NCBI RefSeq assembly: GCF_003339505.1
Contig: NZ_QPIW01000010.1
Span: 124,001-188,000 of the forward strand
Direction: 5' to 3'
Length of the DNA: 64,000 nucleotides
Source: Runella aurantiaca
Lineage (GTDB): Bacteria > Bacteroidota > Bacteroidia > Cytophagales > Spirosomataceae
A model generated the notes under the pieces. The model saw only the letters and a list, made by a program, of their open reading frames with translations. It did no database searches and had not been told where the DNA came from. This document shows positions 33,685 through 43,155 of the stretch, piece after piece. The position numbers and the translations under genes were made by a program. Position 1 is the stretch's first letter. Each line of letters opens with the position of its first letter.

Positions 33685-36102
33685 ATGCTACGAAATTACC
33701 TCAAAATCGCCTATCGTAACCTTGTCAAAAATAAGGTCTATTCATTTATTAACATCTTCGGCCTAGCCATCGGGATGGCTACATGCCTGGTCATCAGCCT
33801 GTTTGTACAGGACGAGCTGAGTTACGACCGTTTCAACGAAAATGCTGACCGAATTGTGCGGGTTGTTTTTAAGGCCAACATCAACGGCGGAAAAATCAAC
33901 GAATCATTCGTGATGCCTCCCACGGCACAAGCATTAAAAAATGATTATTCGGAGGTGCAAGAGGCCGCCCGGCTGCGTAATTTCGGCACACCAAGGGTAG
34001 TTGTAGGCGAAAAACTATTCAACGACGCCCCAATGGCCTACGTTGACGCCAATTTTTTTGACGTATTCACCATTCCTTTTTTGCAAGGAGACCCCAAAAC
34101 GGCCTTGACTCAACCCAATTGCGTGGTACTTTCCAAGGCTGCGGCTCAAAAGTATTTTGGCAACGAAAACCCCATTGGCAAAGTCATTCATTTCCGAAAA
34201 GGCGCCGATGCTCCCGCGTTTAGAGTGACGGGGCTGTTTGATAAAATTCCGTCCAATTCTCATTTTCATTTCGATTTATTGGGTTCAATGGCCTCGGATG
34301 ACGAGGCAAAATCAACCTCTTGGCTGACTTCCAATTACTTCACCTATTTGCTGTTGGCAGAAGGAACTGACTACAAAAAACTAGAAGCCAAACTACCCGC
34401 CACCGTCGAAAAATACATGGGACCGCAAATCCTTCAGGCCATGGGCATGAGCCTGTCGCAGTTTCGCACCAAAGGCAATGAACTTGGTTTGCAATTACAG
34501 AAATTGACCGATATTCATTTTTATTCTGAAGGCACCAATGAGTTGGAGGCAAGTGGGGATATAAAATACGTGTATATTTTTGGGGCTATTGCCCTGTTTA
34601 TGCTCCTTATTGCCTGCATCAACTTCATGAATTTGGCCACGGCGGGGGCTTCCAAACGCGCTCGTGAAGTGGGGGTTCGGAAGGTACTGGGTTCCGTTAA
34701 ACTTGAATTAGTACGCCAATTCTTGCTCGAATCTATCCTGCTGACGTCGTTTGCGGTGGTACTCTCGATGATTTTGGTCCAAGTGGCGTTGCCTGTTTTC
34801 AACGATTTGTCTGGCAAAAACCTACACCTTGACTTCATGGCTAATCCGCTCACGTTGGCAGGACTGCTGGCCTTTGGTCTGGTGGTCGGCGTTTTGGCGG
34901 GAAGCTACCCAGCCTTTTTTCTTTCTTCTTTTAAGCCCATTGCGGTATTAAAAGGCCGGTTTACAGGTAGCAAAAAAACCATTGGCCTGCGCAGCGGTTT
35001 GGTGGTATTTCAGTTCTGCATTTCGATTTGCCTTATTGTGGGGACAACGGTGGTTTACCAACAGCTTTCGTACATTCAAAACAAAAAACTCGGCTACGAT
35101 AAAGACCAATTGTTAGTGTTGCAAAACTCCTGGGCGTTGGGTAAAAACGAAGCCATTTTCCGTGAAGAACTCCTAAAAGATTCGCGGGTGGTGAATGTAA
35201 CAGCCTCACCATATCGACCTGCTGGCCCTACCAACTCCAACAATTCGCTGGCGTATCCCGAAAACAACGAAGCGCAAATCATGCGTACGTTGCAATACGG
35301 CATTGACGACCAATACATTCCCACATTGGGCATGAAAATCGTTGAAGGTCGTAACTTCTCGAAAGCGTTTGCTTCCGATTCGGCGGGCATCATCATCAAC
35401 GAAGCCGCGGCAAAAGCCTTTGGTTGGGGCAACAACGCCGTAGGGCACCACATCACACGTAACAACAGCTTCAAGAAAGTCTATAAAGTCATTGGCGTCG
35501 TGCAAGATTTTCACTTTAAATCACTCCACGAGTCCATTTCGCCACTTTTGATGGTCTATGAAAACAACTGGGGACTTATCGTAAAGGTGAAAACCCGCGA
35601 CGTGTCTGGATTGCTCACCTCTATAAAAACCCGTTGGGCGGCGTTTGGGGTGGATGAGCCGTTTGAGTACGCATTTATGGATGAGCTTTTCTCAAAAACC
35701 TACATCGCCGAACAAAAAACAGGTACTATCCTGAGTCTTTTTTCGGGGCTAACCATTTTCATTGCCTGTTTGGGATTGTTTGGCTTAGCCACTTTTACCG
35801 CCGAACAACGCACGAAAGAAATCGGCGTGCGCAAAGTGTTGGGGGCCAACGTGGGACAAATCATCGGTTTGTTATCCAAAGATTTTCTGAAACTGATTGT
35901 CGTTGCTTGCGTCGTGGCGTTTCCATTGGGCTACTGGGGCATGAATCAATGGTTGCAGGACTTTGCCTACCGTATCGAAATCAGCGCGTGGGTATTTGTA
36001 CTGGCCGGAATCGCGGCAATTGCCATTGCCTTGCTGACGGTGAGTTTTCAAAGTATTAAAGCCGCGCTGATGAACCCCGTGAAATCATTAAAATCGGAAT
36101 AA
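33685..36102 (+). CDS. FtsX/MacB-like ABC permease 8
   Basis: An 805-residue paralogue starting MLRNYLKIAYRNLVKNK. TM1 is FINIFGLAIGMATCLVISLF. The first periplasmic domain has the common VMPPTAQALKNDY segment and KYFGNENPIGKVIHF. Coupling motifs: RAREVGVRKVLGSVKLE and RTKEIGVRKVLGANVGQ with LLSKDFLKLIV. TM7 is atypical (ACVVAFPLGYWGMNQWL). It ends LMNPVKSLKSE. It is followed not by the hairpin repeat but by a MITE-like element, which separates it from permease 9. Confidence 0.9.
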   Translation: MLRNYLKIAYRNLVKNKVYSFINIFGLAIGMATCLVISLFVQDELSYDRFNENADRIVRVVFKANINGGKINESFVMPPTAQALKNDYSEVQEAARLRNFGTPRVVVGEKLFNDAPMAYVDANFFDVFTIPFLQGDPKTALTQPNCVVLSKAAAQKYFGNENPIGKVIHFRKGADAPAFRVTGLFDKIPSNSHFHFDLLGSMASDDEAKSTSWLTSNYFTYLLLAEGTDYKKLEAKLPATVEKYMGPQILQAMGMSLSQFRTKGNELGLQLQKLTDIHFYSEGTNELEASGDIKYVYIFGAIALFMLLIACINFMNLATAGASKRAREVGVRKVLGSVKLELVRQFLLESILLTSFAVVLSMILVQVALPVFNDLSGKNLHLDFMANPLTLAGLLAFGLVVGVLAGSYPAFFLSSFKPIAVLKGRFTGSKKTIGLRSGLVVFQFCISICLIVGTTVVYQQLSYIQNKKLGYDKDQLLVLQNSWALGKNEAIFREELLKDSRVVNVTASPYRPAGPTNSNNSLAYPENNEAQIMRTLQYGIDDQYIPTLGMKIVEGRNFSKAFASDSAGIIINEAAAKAFGWGNNAVGHHITRNNSFKKVYKVIGVVQDFHFKSLHESISPLLMVYENNWGLIVKVKTRDVSGLLTSIKTRWAAFGVDEPFEYAFMDELFSKTYIAEQKTGTILSLFSGLTIFIACLGLFGLATFTAEQRTKEIGVRKVLGANVGQIIGLLSKDFLKLIVVACVVAFPLGYWGMNQWLQDFAYRIEISAWVFVLAGIAAIAIALLTVSFQSIKAALMNPVKSLKSE

Positions 36103-36104
36103 TC

Positions 36105-36193
36105 GTAGGGGCTGCCCTACAACATAACGCAGGAAACATAAGAGTACAGACGCAAATCAGAATTAAGAGGGCAGACGCAAGGCCTGCCCCTAC
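36105..36193. mobile_element. MITE-like element, copy 1
   Basis: An 89-bp element bounded by GTAGGGGC (36105-36112) and GCCCCTAC (36186-36193), with internal GGGCAGACGCAAGGCCTGCC. Related copies lie at 47523-47611 and 50829-50931. It carries no gene and fills the gap between permeases 8 and 9, where the hairpin repeat is missing. Confidence 0.6.
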
Positions 36194-36215
36194 ATTTTTA
36201 ATCACCAAAAAAATC

Positions 36216-38651
36216 ATGCTGACAAACTATTTCAAAATCGCTTGGAGAAACTTGATGAAAAACAAGACTTTCTCATTCATCAACATTGCGGGTTTGGCCA
36301 TTGGTCTGTGCTGTTTTATGCTGATTGCGCTCTACGTGACCGACGAGCTGAGCTATGACCGTTTTCATGAAAAGGCCGGCCGCATTTACCGCATTCACTC
36401 CGCTATACGTTTTGGTGGCACTGATTTAAACCTCGCCGTCACCTCCGACCCGATGGGCGCAACGCTCAAAAAAGACTACCCGCAAGTGGAACAGTTCGTC
36501 CGTTTTTATGCGTCGAGCGGCTCAAGGCACATCAAAAAAGGCAATGAGTATATTGTAGAAGAACGGGTAGCCTACGCCGACTCTACGTTATTTGATGTGT
36601 TTACGCTGCCAGCCATCGCAGGGAATACCAAAACGGCGCTCGATAACCCCAACACCACCGTCATCAGCGAAAGCGCCGCCCGTAAGTATTTTGGCACAAC
36701 CAATGTCGTCGGAAAATCAATTGAGGTAGGTCTGGAAGATAAAACGATGTACAACATCACGGCGGTTATTAAGGATATGCCCGTCAATTCACATTTCCAT
36801 TTTGACTTTATTTTCTCGATGGACAATGTTGATTATCAGTTCGGTAGTTATCTAAGTCACAATTTCCACACGTACCTTTTGCTCCGGGAAGGCACCGATT
36901 ATAAGGCTTTTGAGAAAAAATTTGACGAATATGTAGTACGGTATATTCTCCCGCAAGCCAAGCAATTTATGCAGGTCGAGACGATGGATGAATTCAAAAA
37001 AGCAGGCAACAAACTGGAATACAATCTGATGCCGCTGACCGACATTCACTTACATTCAGATCTTACGGCCGAACTGGGCGTTAACGGCAATATTCAATAC
37101 GTGTACATTTTTTCGGCAGTGGCGTTGTTTTTGTTGCTCATTGCCTGCATCAATTTTATGAATCTGAGCACCGCCCGCTCCTCCAATCGCGCCAAAGAAG
37201 TGGGTATCCGAAAAGTGTTGGGTACCGAACGGCAAACACTCATCGGTCAGTTTATTGCCGAATCTACCCTGACGAGCTACCTAGCATTTGCCTTCGCCCT
37301 GCTTATGACGTTTATTTTACTGCCTTATTTCAACGATATTTCGGCCAAGACTTTTTCGGTTTTCTCACTGCTTCAACCTAGTCTTTTGCCCTTTCTGCTT
37401 CTGTTGCCTTTTGCGGTCGGACTTTTAGCTGGCTATTACCCTGCCTTTTTCCTGTCATCGTTTCGGCCCATTGAAGTCCTTAAAGGCAAGCTCAATGCGG
37501 GTTTTAAGCGCAGCAATCTCCGCAATTTGCTCGTTACGTTTCAGTTTGTAACATCAATGGTGTTGGTCATCGGGACCATTATTGTTTACCAACAACTCAA
37601 CTATATCCAAACTAAAAAACTGGGTTTTGACAAAGACCAAGTACTCATCATCAATGGCACAGGCGCCTTGGCCACCAACGCTGAAGTTTTCAAAAATGAA
37701 ATAGCCCAAATAGCGGGCGTAAAAAGTGCTTCGTTTGCGGGTTTTCTACCCGTTGCGGGTTCTTCTCGCAACGATAACACGTTTTCTAAAGAGGCCGTGA
37801 TGGACATGAAAAACGGCTTTAATATGCAGGTTTGGAGGGTAGATTATGAGTATGTACCTACGCTGGGCATGGAAATCATCAAAGGCCGAAACTTCTCAAA
37901 ATCATTCGGTTCAGATTCTTCCGCCGTGATTATCAACGAAACCACCGCCAAACTACTGGGCTATGACGAGCCTATCGGCAAAAAAATCTATACTTCAAGT
38001 GGCCCGTCTGCTGGTCTGGATATGGTGTACGAAATCGTGGGGGTAGTGAAAAACTTTCATTACGAATCGCTCCGCCAAACGGTCGGGCCTTTGTGCATGC
38101 GTTTGGGCAACAACAGTTGGTCGGCGGCCTTCAAAATCAACACCAACGACGTGCCAGGATTGGTGAGTAAAGTGGAGGCCAAATGGAAAAAAATGGCCCC
38201 TGATATGCCCTTCAGCTACCAATTTTTAGACCAATCATTTGACCAAATGTACCGCGCCGAGCAGCGCGTGGGCAAGGTAGCCCTCACCTTTGCTATTCTG
38301 ACGATTTTGATTGCCTGCTTGGGACTTTTTGGGCTGGTTACGTACATGGCCGAGCAACGCACCAAAGAAATCGGCATCCGCAAAGTATTGGGAGCGAGTG
38401 TGCCCAACATCGTGAGTCTGCTCTCTGGGGAATTTCTGGTACTGGTCGTCATTGCGGTCGTTATTGCTTCACCCATCGCTTATTTTGCCATGCGCCAATG
38501 GCTGACGGAGTTTGCGTACCGCATCGAAATTTCGTGGTGGATGTTTCTCCTTGCGGGAGTTTTAGCAGTGGTCATTTCCCTATTGACCGTCAGTTTTCAA
38601 GCCATCAAGGCCGCGTTGATGAATCCAGTAAGGTCGCTGAAATCGGAATAA
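36216..38651 (+). CDS. FtsX/MacB-like ABC permease 9
   Basis: An 811-residue paralogue starting MLTNYFKIAWRNLMKNK. TM1 is FINIAGLAIGLCCFMLIALY. Coupling motifs: RAKEVGIRKVLGTERQT and RTKEIGIRKVLGASVPN, the latter followed by LLSGEFLVLVV rather than the usual LLSKDF. It ends LMNPVRSLKSE. The second periplasmic domain carries FAGFLPVAGSSRNDNTFSKE, a motif also found in loosely related form in permease 8 (YRPAGPTNSNNSLAYPENN), so 8 and 9 look like closer relatives. Spacing to permease 8 is 113 bp, taken up by a MITE-like element. Confidence 0.9.
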   Translation: MLTNYFKIAWRNLMKNKTFSFINIAGLAIGLCCFMLIALYVTDELSYDRFHEKAGRIYRIHSAIRFGGTDLNLAVTSDPMGATLKKDYPQVEQFVRFYASSGSRHIKKGNEYIVEERVAYADSTLFDVFTLPAIAGNTKTALDNPNTTVISESAARKYFGTTNVVGKSIEVGLEDKTMYNITAVIKDMPVNSHFHFDFIFSMDNVDYQFGSYLSHNFHTYLLLREGTDYKAFEKKFDEYVVRYILPQAKQFMQVETMDEFKKAGNKLEYNLMPLTDIHLHSDLTAELGVNGNIQYVYIFSAVALFLLLIACINFMNLSTARSSNRAKEVGIRKVLGTERQTLIGQFIAESTLTSYLAFAFALLMTFILLPYFNDISAKTFSVFSLLQPSLLPFLLLLPFAVGLLAGYYPAFFLSSFRPIEVLKGKLNAGFKRSNLRNLLVTFQFVTSMVLVIGTIIVYQQLNYIQTKKLGFDKDQVLIINGTGALATNAEVFKNEIAQIAGVKSASFAGFLPVAGSSRNDNTFSKEAVMDMKNGFNMQVWRVDYEYVPTLGMEIIKGRNFSKSFGSDSSAVIINETTAKLLGYDEPIGKKIYTSSGPSAGLDMVYEIVGVVKNFHYESLRQTVGPLCMRLGNNSWSAAFKINTNDVPGLVSKVEAKWKKMAPDMPFSYQFLDQSFDQMYRAEQRVGKVALTFAILTILIACLGLFGLVTYMAEQRTKEIGIRKVLGASVPNIVSLLSGEFLVLVVIAVVIASPIAYFAMRQWLTEFAYRIEISWWMFLLAGVLAVVISLLTVSFQAIKAALMNPVRSLKSE

Positions 38652-38674
38652 AATTTGGAGAAAGGAATAAAATT

Positions 38675-38713
38675 GGAACACGGAGAACGTACGTTTTCTT
38701 TACTCCGTGTTCC
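38675..38713. repeat. Intergenic hairpin repeat, copy 8
   Basis: GGAACACGGAG (38675-38685) pairs perfectly with CTCCGTGTTCC (38703-38713) around AACGTACGTTTTC. Six T residues follow (after one G), so this copy could act as a weak terminator between permeases 9 and 10. Confidence 0.75.
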
Positions 38714-38750
38714 GTTTTTTCCCTGTCCCAATAGACAAAACCTAAAACCC

Positions 38751-41192
38751 ATGTTCAAAAACTACTTCAAAATCGCGCTTCGTAATCTGTTGAAAAACAA
38801 GACGAATACGTTCATCAACGTTACGGGTCTTTCCATCGGCATGACCTGCTGTATGCTGATTGTGCTGTACGTGGCCGACGAACTGAATTTTGACCATTTT
38901 TGGCCGCAGGGCAAGCGCATTTATCGCATGGCATTGGAACGCAAATACCCCGACCGCAGCACCAAATACGCCATCATACCAGCATCTTACGCGCAGTCGG
39001 TTCGCAAGGAAATTCCCGAAATAGAGCAATCGATTCGAGTCTTCAATTTTAACGGAGAAGGCGCCACACTGCTACGTCATAACAACAAAACCCTCGAAGA
39101 GCGCGCTTTTCTTTTTGCCGATTCAGCCTTTTTTCAAGTATTCCAAATTCCTCTGATCGAAGGCGCACCGACCAAAGTACTATCTCGGCCCAATACGGTC
39201 GTGCTAACCCAACGCACCGCACGACGTTTATTCGGCACAGTGAGTCCCATCGGCAAATTCGTCGAGCTCGTGCAGGGACCGAAACTGGAAATCTCTGGTG
39301 TTTGCGAAGATGTGCCAACCAATGCGCATTTTACCTTTGATTTTCTGGCTTCTACGGTCAACTTACAACCCGCCGACCAAATTAACCACATTAGTTTTTC
39401 AGCCCATACGTATCTGTTATTGAAACCGCATACGCAGGCCGCCGCCGTGGAAGCGAAGTTTCCAAAGGTCGTCGAAAAATACGCCGCTGGTGAAGTGGAG
39501 CGCAATTTTGGGGTTTCGTACAAAGATTACGTAAAAGCAGGAAACGGCTATTTCTATTTCCTACAACCCATCCGCGACATTCACCTTGACTCCAACATAG
39601 AAGCAGAACTACAACCCAACGGTAGCCGCACGCTGGTTTATTTATTTTCGGTCATCGCGCTGTTTATTTTGCTGATTGCCTGCATCAATTTCATGAATTT
39701 GGCCACAGCGCGGTCATCCGAGCGCGCCCGCGAAGTAGGTATTCGCAAAGCCATGGGCTCCACGAAAGGGCAGTTGGCCGCACAGTTTTTGACCGAATCG
39801 GTTTTGCTAAGCCTGTTCAGTTTTTTGGTTTCCGTTGGATTGGTAGCATTGTTTCTTCCTTCTTTCAACAATCTGGCAGGTAAGCAATTGGCTATCAGCT
39901 ATTTTCTCAATTGGTCTTTATTCCCATTCTTACCAGCATTGGCCATTTTTGTGGGTTTGTTGGCGGGAAGTTATCCAGCGGGCGTACTTTCAGCGTTTGA
40001 GCCTATTAAGGTGTTGAAAGGCAAATTTTTATCTACTCGTCAAGGCTATCTGCTGCGCAATGGTCTGGTGGTTTTTCAATTTTCCATCTCCATCATTCTC
40101 ATTATTGGCACCATCATCGTGTACAGTCAGTTGAATTTTTTGCAGGAAAAAGAACTCGGTTTTACCAAAGAATCCATCATCAAACTACAAGGCGTTGGTT
40201 TTCTTGGGAACAAAACCGAGACCTTTAAGCGGGAATTGGAGCAGATTTCAGGGATAGAAAGCGTAGGAGGAACCTCGTCAACCCCTGGCGAAAAACAAGG
40301 CTTTTTCGGAATTACCTTCCGCAAAAATGGCGACAACGAAAGCGTGACGGGACGCGGCACACTCGTTGATGAGCAATACCTGCAAACCATGCGCATGACC
40401 ATGCTGGCCGGCAGAGCGTTTGAGCGTACATTCAACGACTCCGTATCGGTCATTCTCAACGAAGAGGCTGTCACTAAACTAGGCCTAACCGACCCCATAG
40501 GCAAGCAAATCATCAGTCCCGACAATTTTGCGCAACAGGACGGCCCACCCGTTTTTTATACGATAGTGGGGGTGGTTAAAAACTTCCATTTCAGTTCATT
40601 GCACGAAAAAATCGTCCCTTTGTTTATCCTTAACGACCGCTTAATCCGGCGATTTAACAACGAAATCGTGGTACGGGTCAAGTCGCAAGACCCCAAGCCG
40701 TTGGTCGGTCAAATAGAAAACATTTGGAAACGATACCAACCCGACCAACCGTTTCATTATTCCTTTTTAGATTCCGATTGGAATGCACTGTACCAGTCGG
40801 AGCAGGTGTCGCAACGTATTTTCGGAGTGTTTTCGTTGTTGGCCATTTTCATTGCCTGCATGGGTTTGCTGGGCTTGGCTATCTACGTGATTCAGCAGCG
40901 CACCAAAGAAATCGGTATTCGAAAAGTGCTGGGCGCTTCGGTATTGAGTATCACAACGCTGCTCTCCAAAGATTTCATCAAGTTGGTACTGATTGCGATA
41001 GTCATCGCTTCTCCCATTGCGTGGTACGCCGTGGATAGATGGCTGCAAAACTTTGCCTACCGCATCGACATCGAGTGGTGGGTATTTGTGACGGCGGGGG
41101 TGTTGTCAATGGCAATCGCCGTTTTGACCGTGAGTTTTCAGAGTATCAAAGCCGCGTTGATGAATCCTGTAAAATCATTAAAATCAGAATAG
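38751..41192 (+). CDS. FtsX/MacB-like ABC permease 10
   Basis: An 813-residue paralogue starting MFKNYFKIALRNLLKNK at 38751; 32 codons of open frame upstream belong to the leader and repeat. TM1 is FINVTGLSIGMTCCMLIVLY. Coupling motifs: RAREVGIRKAMGSTKGQ (AMG instead of VLG) and RTKEIGIRKVLGASVLSI with LLSKDFIKLVL. The C-terminal TM block IAIVIASPIAWYA matches permease 1 exactly, and the protein ends LMNPVKSLKSE. Last gene of the second run; the downstream gene starts 128 bp later and may or may not be co-transcribed. No clear terminator follows. Confidence 0.9.
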   Translation: MFKNYFKIALRNLLKNKTNTFINVTGLSIGMTCCMLIVLYVADELNFDHFWPQGKRIYRMALERKYPDRSTKYAIIPASYAQSVRKEIPEIEQSIRVFNFNGEGATLLRHNNKTLEERAFLFADSAFFQVFQIPLIEGAPTKVLSRPNTVVLTQRTARRLFGTVSPIGKFVELVQGPKLEISGVCEDVPTNAHFTFDFLASTVNLQPADQINHISFSAHTYLLLKPHTQAAAVEAKFPKVVEKYAAGEVERNFGVSYKDYVKAGNGYFYFLQPIRDIHLDSNIEAELQPNGSRTLVYLFSVIALFILLIACINFMNLATARSSERAREVGIRKAMGSTKGQLAAQFLTESVLLSLFSFLVSVGLVALFLPSFNNLAGKQLAISYFLNWSLFPFLPALAIFVGLLAGSYPAGVLSAFEPIKVLKGKFLSTRQGYLLRNGLVVFQFSISIILIIGTIIVYSQLNFLQEKELGFTKESIIKLQGVGFLGNKTETFKRELEQISGIESVGGTSSTPGEKQGFFGITFRKNGDNESVTGRGTLVDEQYLQTMRMTMLAGRAFERTFNDSVSVILNEEAVTKLGLTDPIGKQIISPDNFAQQDGPPVFYTIVGVVKNFHFSSLHEKIVPLFILNDRLIRRFNNEIVVRVKSQDPKPLVGQIENIWKRYQPDQPFHYSFLDSDWNALYQSEQVSQRIFGVFSLLAIFIACMGLLGLAIYVIQQRTKEIGIRKVLGASVLSITTLLSKDFIKLVLIAIVIASPIAWYAVDRWLQNFAYRIDIEWWVFVTAGVLSMAIAVLTVSFQSIKAALMNPVKSLKSE

Positions 41193-41320
41193 CCGCCTAA
41201 AACCTCCCCCAAATCGTGGGATTTTAGCGCAACTTAAACACGCTGATTCGCTAGGCATGAGGGTTTATGATTAAATTGCCTTTAGCAGACGCCCTTTAAT
41301 CGTAAACCTTTTTACACTTC

Positions 41321-41821
41321 ATGAAAAGAATTGATTTTTTACAGAAAATAGCCTTCGGAACGGGCCTTGCCGCCGCTCCGCAACTGATTTTGGCCCAACA
41401 AGAAAAGCCGGCTGCCTACGCCCCAGACTTGGTGCGCGATTTTGTGGGAGCAGGACACAAAGATTTGACAAAAATTCAGGCCATGCACAAGGAGCACCCC
41501 AATTTACTCTTTGCGGCATGGGATTGGGGTGGTGGTGATTTTGAAACAGCACTCGAAGCCGCTGGGCACGTGGGCAACAAAGAAATTGCGAATTACCTAC
41601 TCAGCCAAGGCGCACGTCCCAATATTTTCGTATTGACTATGCTCGGCAAAACTGCTTTGGTCAAGCCGCAACTGGAAGCTATGCCTCAACTTATTACCTC
41701 CAAAGGAGCACACGGATTTTCGTTGCTTCATCACGCCCAACGCGGCGGCGAAGATGCTAAAGAATTGCTCGATTATCTGCAATCAAAAGGCTTAAAGGAG
41801 GTCAGATTTAAACTTTGGTAA
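41321..41821 (+). CDS. Ankyrin-repeat-like exported protein
   Basis: A 166-residue protein with an N-terminal export signal MKRIDFLQKIAFGTGLAAAP. This looks like a twin-arginine signal in which the first Arg is Lys (KRIDFLQK), followed by AxA-type cleavage near LAQ. The mature part shows two or three ankyrin-like helix pairs, such as DFETALEAAGHVGNKEIANY and GFSLLHHAQRGGEDAKELLD with NYLLSQGARP between. Ankyrin folds bind other proteins; no catalytic motif is seen. The gene overlaps nothing, and the PQQ-type propeller gene begins 9 bp after its stop, so the two are probably co-expressed. Confidence 0.7.
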   Translation: MKRIDFLQKIAFGTGLAAAPQLILAQQEKPAAYAPDLVRDFVGAGHKDLTKIQAMHKEHPNLLFAAWDWGGGDFETALEAAGHVGNKEIANYLLSQGARPNIFVLTMLGKTALVKPQLEAMPQLITSKGAHGFSLLHHAQRGGEDAKELLDYLQSKGLKEVRFKLW

Positions 41822-41830
41822 TTGAGTCCA

Positions 41831-43039
41831 ATGCATAAAATCTTCTTTTTTCTTCTTCTAGCGTGTGGAGTGAATACCTTTTCGCAATCCACTGATTTTG
41901 ACAAGCTTCCTTCTTTGGCTTGGCAATTCAAAACTGGGCCCATTATCTCTTCGCCCGTCATGGATGTGGATGGAGATTTAGTCTACTTTGGCAGCCTCGA
42001 CCGCAGCCTGTACGCTCTTGAAACAAAGACGGGGGCCCTAAAGTGGAAATACCCAACCTCGGGCGTGATTCGTTCTACCGTGTGCCTCGAAAATGACAAT
42101 CTATTTTTTTACAGCGGCAACGGCGTTTTGTATTGTTTGAACAAAAAGTCGGGCAAGCAAAACTGGAAGTTTCAAACTGCAACGGGCTACTTGGGTGACC
42201 GCCGCAACGACTTTGCTGATTATTACCATTCCTCGCCCATTGTTCAAAATGGAATCGTCTATTTTGGTTCGGGAGATGGCTATGTTTACGCCCTCAAAAG
42301 CAGCACTGGTGAATTGATTTGGAATTACAAAACCGACGATGTCGTGCATACCAAACCGTTCCTGCACCATAACCGACTTTTTATTGGTTCTTTTGATGGC
42401 TATTTATACGCTCTAAATGCCCAAACTGGGCTACTGCACTGGAAGTTCAAATCAACGGGGCAACGTTTTTTTCCTAAAGGGGAAATCATGGGAAACCCTG
42501 TGGTGGCGAAGGGCTTGGTATTGGTGGGCTCGCGCGATTTTAACTTTTATGCCATTGATGAAAACAGCGGGTATTGTCATTGGATAAAAACCTTCCCGCG
42601 GGGCTGGGCACTACCAATCACGCCCAATGATTCAGTGATTTACCTCGGCACTTCCGATGACCGACAACTGTTTGCGGTTGACATTGCTTCGGGTAAAGTT
42701 CATTGGAAAGCTGATGCGAATTTTAATATTTTCGGGGGAACGGCTTTGGGGAAAACAATGGGTTATTTCGGCACATTGAAAGGCCAATTAGTTGGGATAG
42801 AACTGAAAACGGGGACAGTTAAATGGAAATTTACCAACGACGCCTCGCGCACCCATCAAGCCAAGTATTTCAAAGAAAACGGCGATTACCGCGACGACAT
42901 TGGGCAACTGTTGCCCTTTCCCGAAGACCAATTAATAATGTACCAACAACTAGGCGCCATTTTTTCCACTCCTGCACTGTCCGACGATTTATTGGTCATT
43001 ACCTGCTTTGACGGAACCGTTTATGCGCTAAAAAAATAG
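41831..43039 (+). CDS. PQQ-like beta-propeller repeat protein, exported
   Basis: A 402-residue protein built of WD/PQQ-like propeller blades. Recurrent blade ends (TGALKWKYPTSG, SGKQNWKFQTATG, TGELIWNYKTDD, TGLLHWKFKSTG, SGKVHWKADANF and TGTVKWKFTNDA) alternate with Y-F-G-S/D strands such as VYFGSGDGYVYALKS. The start is the ATG at 41831 (MHKIFFFLLLACGVNTFS). LLAC could be a lipobox (Cys12), or the signal may end at FSQ. The longer TTG start at 41822 is rejected because it adds nothing. The blades lack the conserved residues of a PQQ dehydrogenase active site, so a binding or assembly role (as in BamB) is more likely than catalysis. It follows the ankyrin-like gene by 9 bp. Confidence 0.8.
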   Translation: MHKIFFFLLLACGVNTFSQSTDFDKLPSLAWQFKTGPIISSPVMDVDGDLVYFGSLDRSLYALETKTGALKWKYPTSGVIRSTVCLENDNLFFYSGNGVLYCLNKKSGKQNWKFQTATGYLGDRRNDFADYYHSSPIVQNGIVYFGSGDGYVYALKSSTGELIWNYKTDDVVHTKPFLHHNRLFIGSFDGYLYALNAQTGLLHWKFKSTGQRFFPKGEIMGNPVVAKGLVLVGSRDFNFYAIDENSGYCHWIKTFPRGWALPITPNDSVIYLGTSDDRQLFAVDIASGKVHWKADANFNIFGGTALGKTMGYFGTLKGQLVGIELKTGTVKWKFTNDASRTHQAKYFKENGDYRDDIGQLLPFPEDQLIMYQQLGAIFSTPALSDDLLVITCFDGTVYALKK

Positions 43040-43155
43040 CGCTACGCCCATTTTCAAAACTCACGGCCACCGCTCATCATTTCTCGTTTCGTCATTTCTG
43101 AAAGTTGTGTTATTTTCGTTTAGTCAGAACGACACGCAGCCTTTAAGAAAACAGC

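Noticed and set aside
41831-43039. Interpretation of the propeller protein as a PQQ-dependent dehydrogenase
   Set aside because: The blades match the repeat family, but the protein is too short and no dehydrogenase active-site motif or cytochrome domain is visible.
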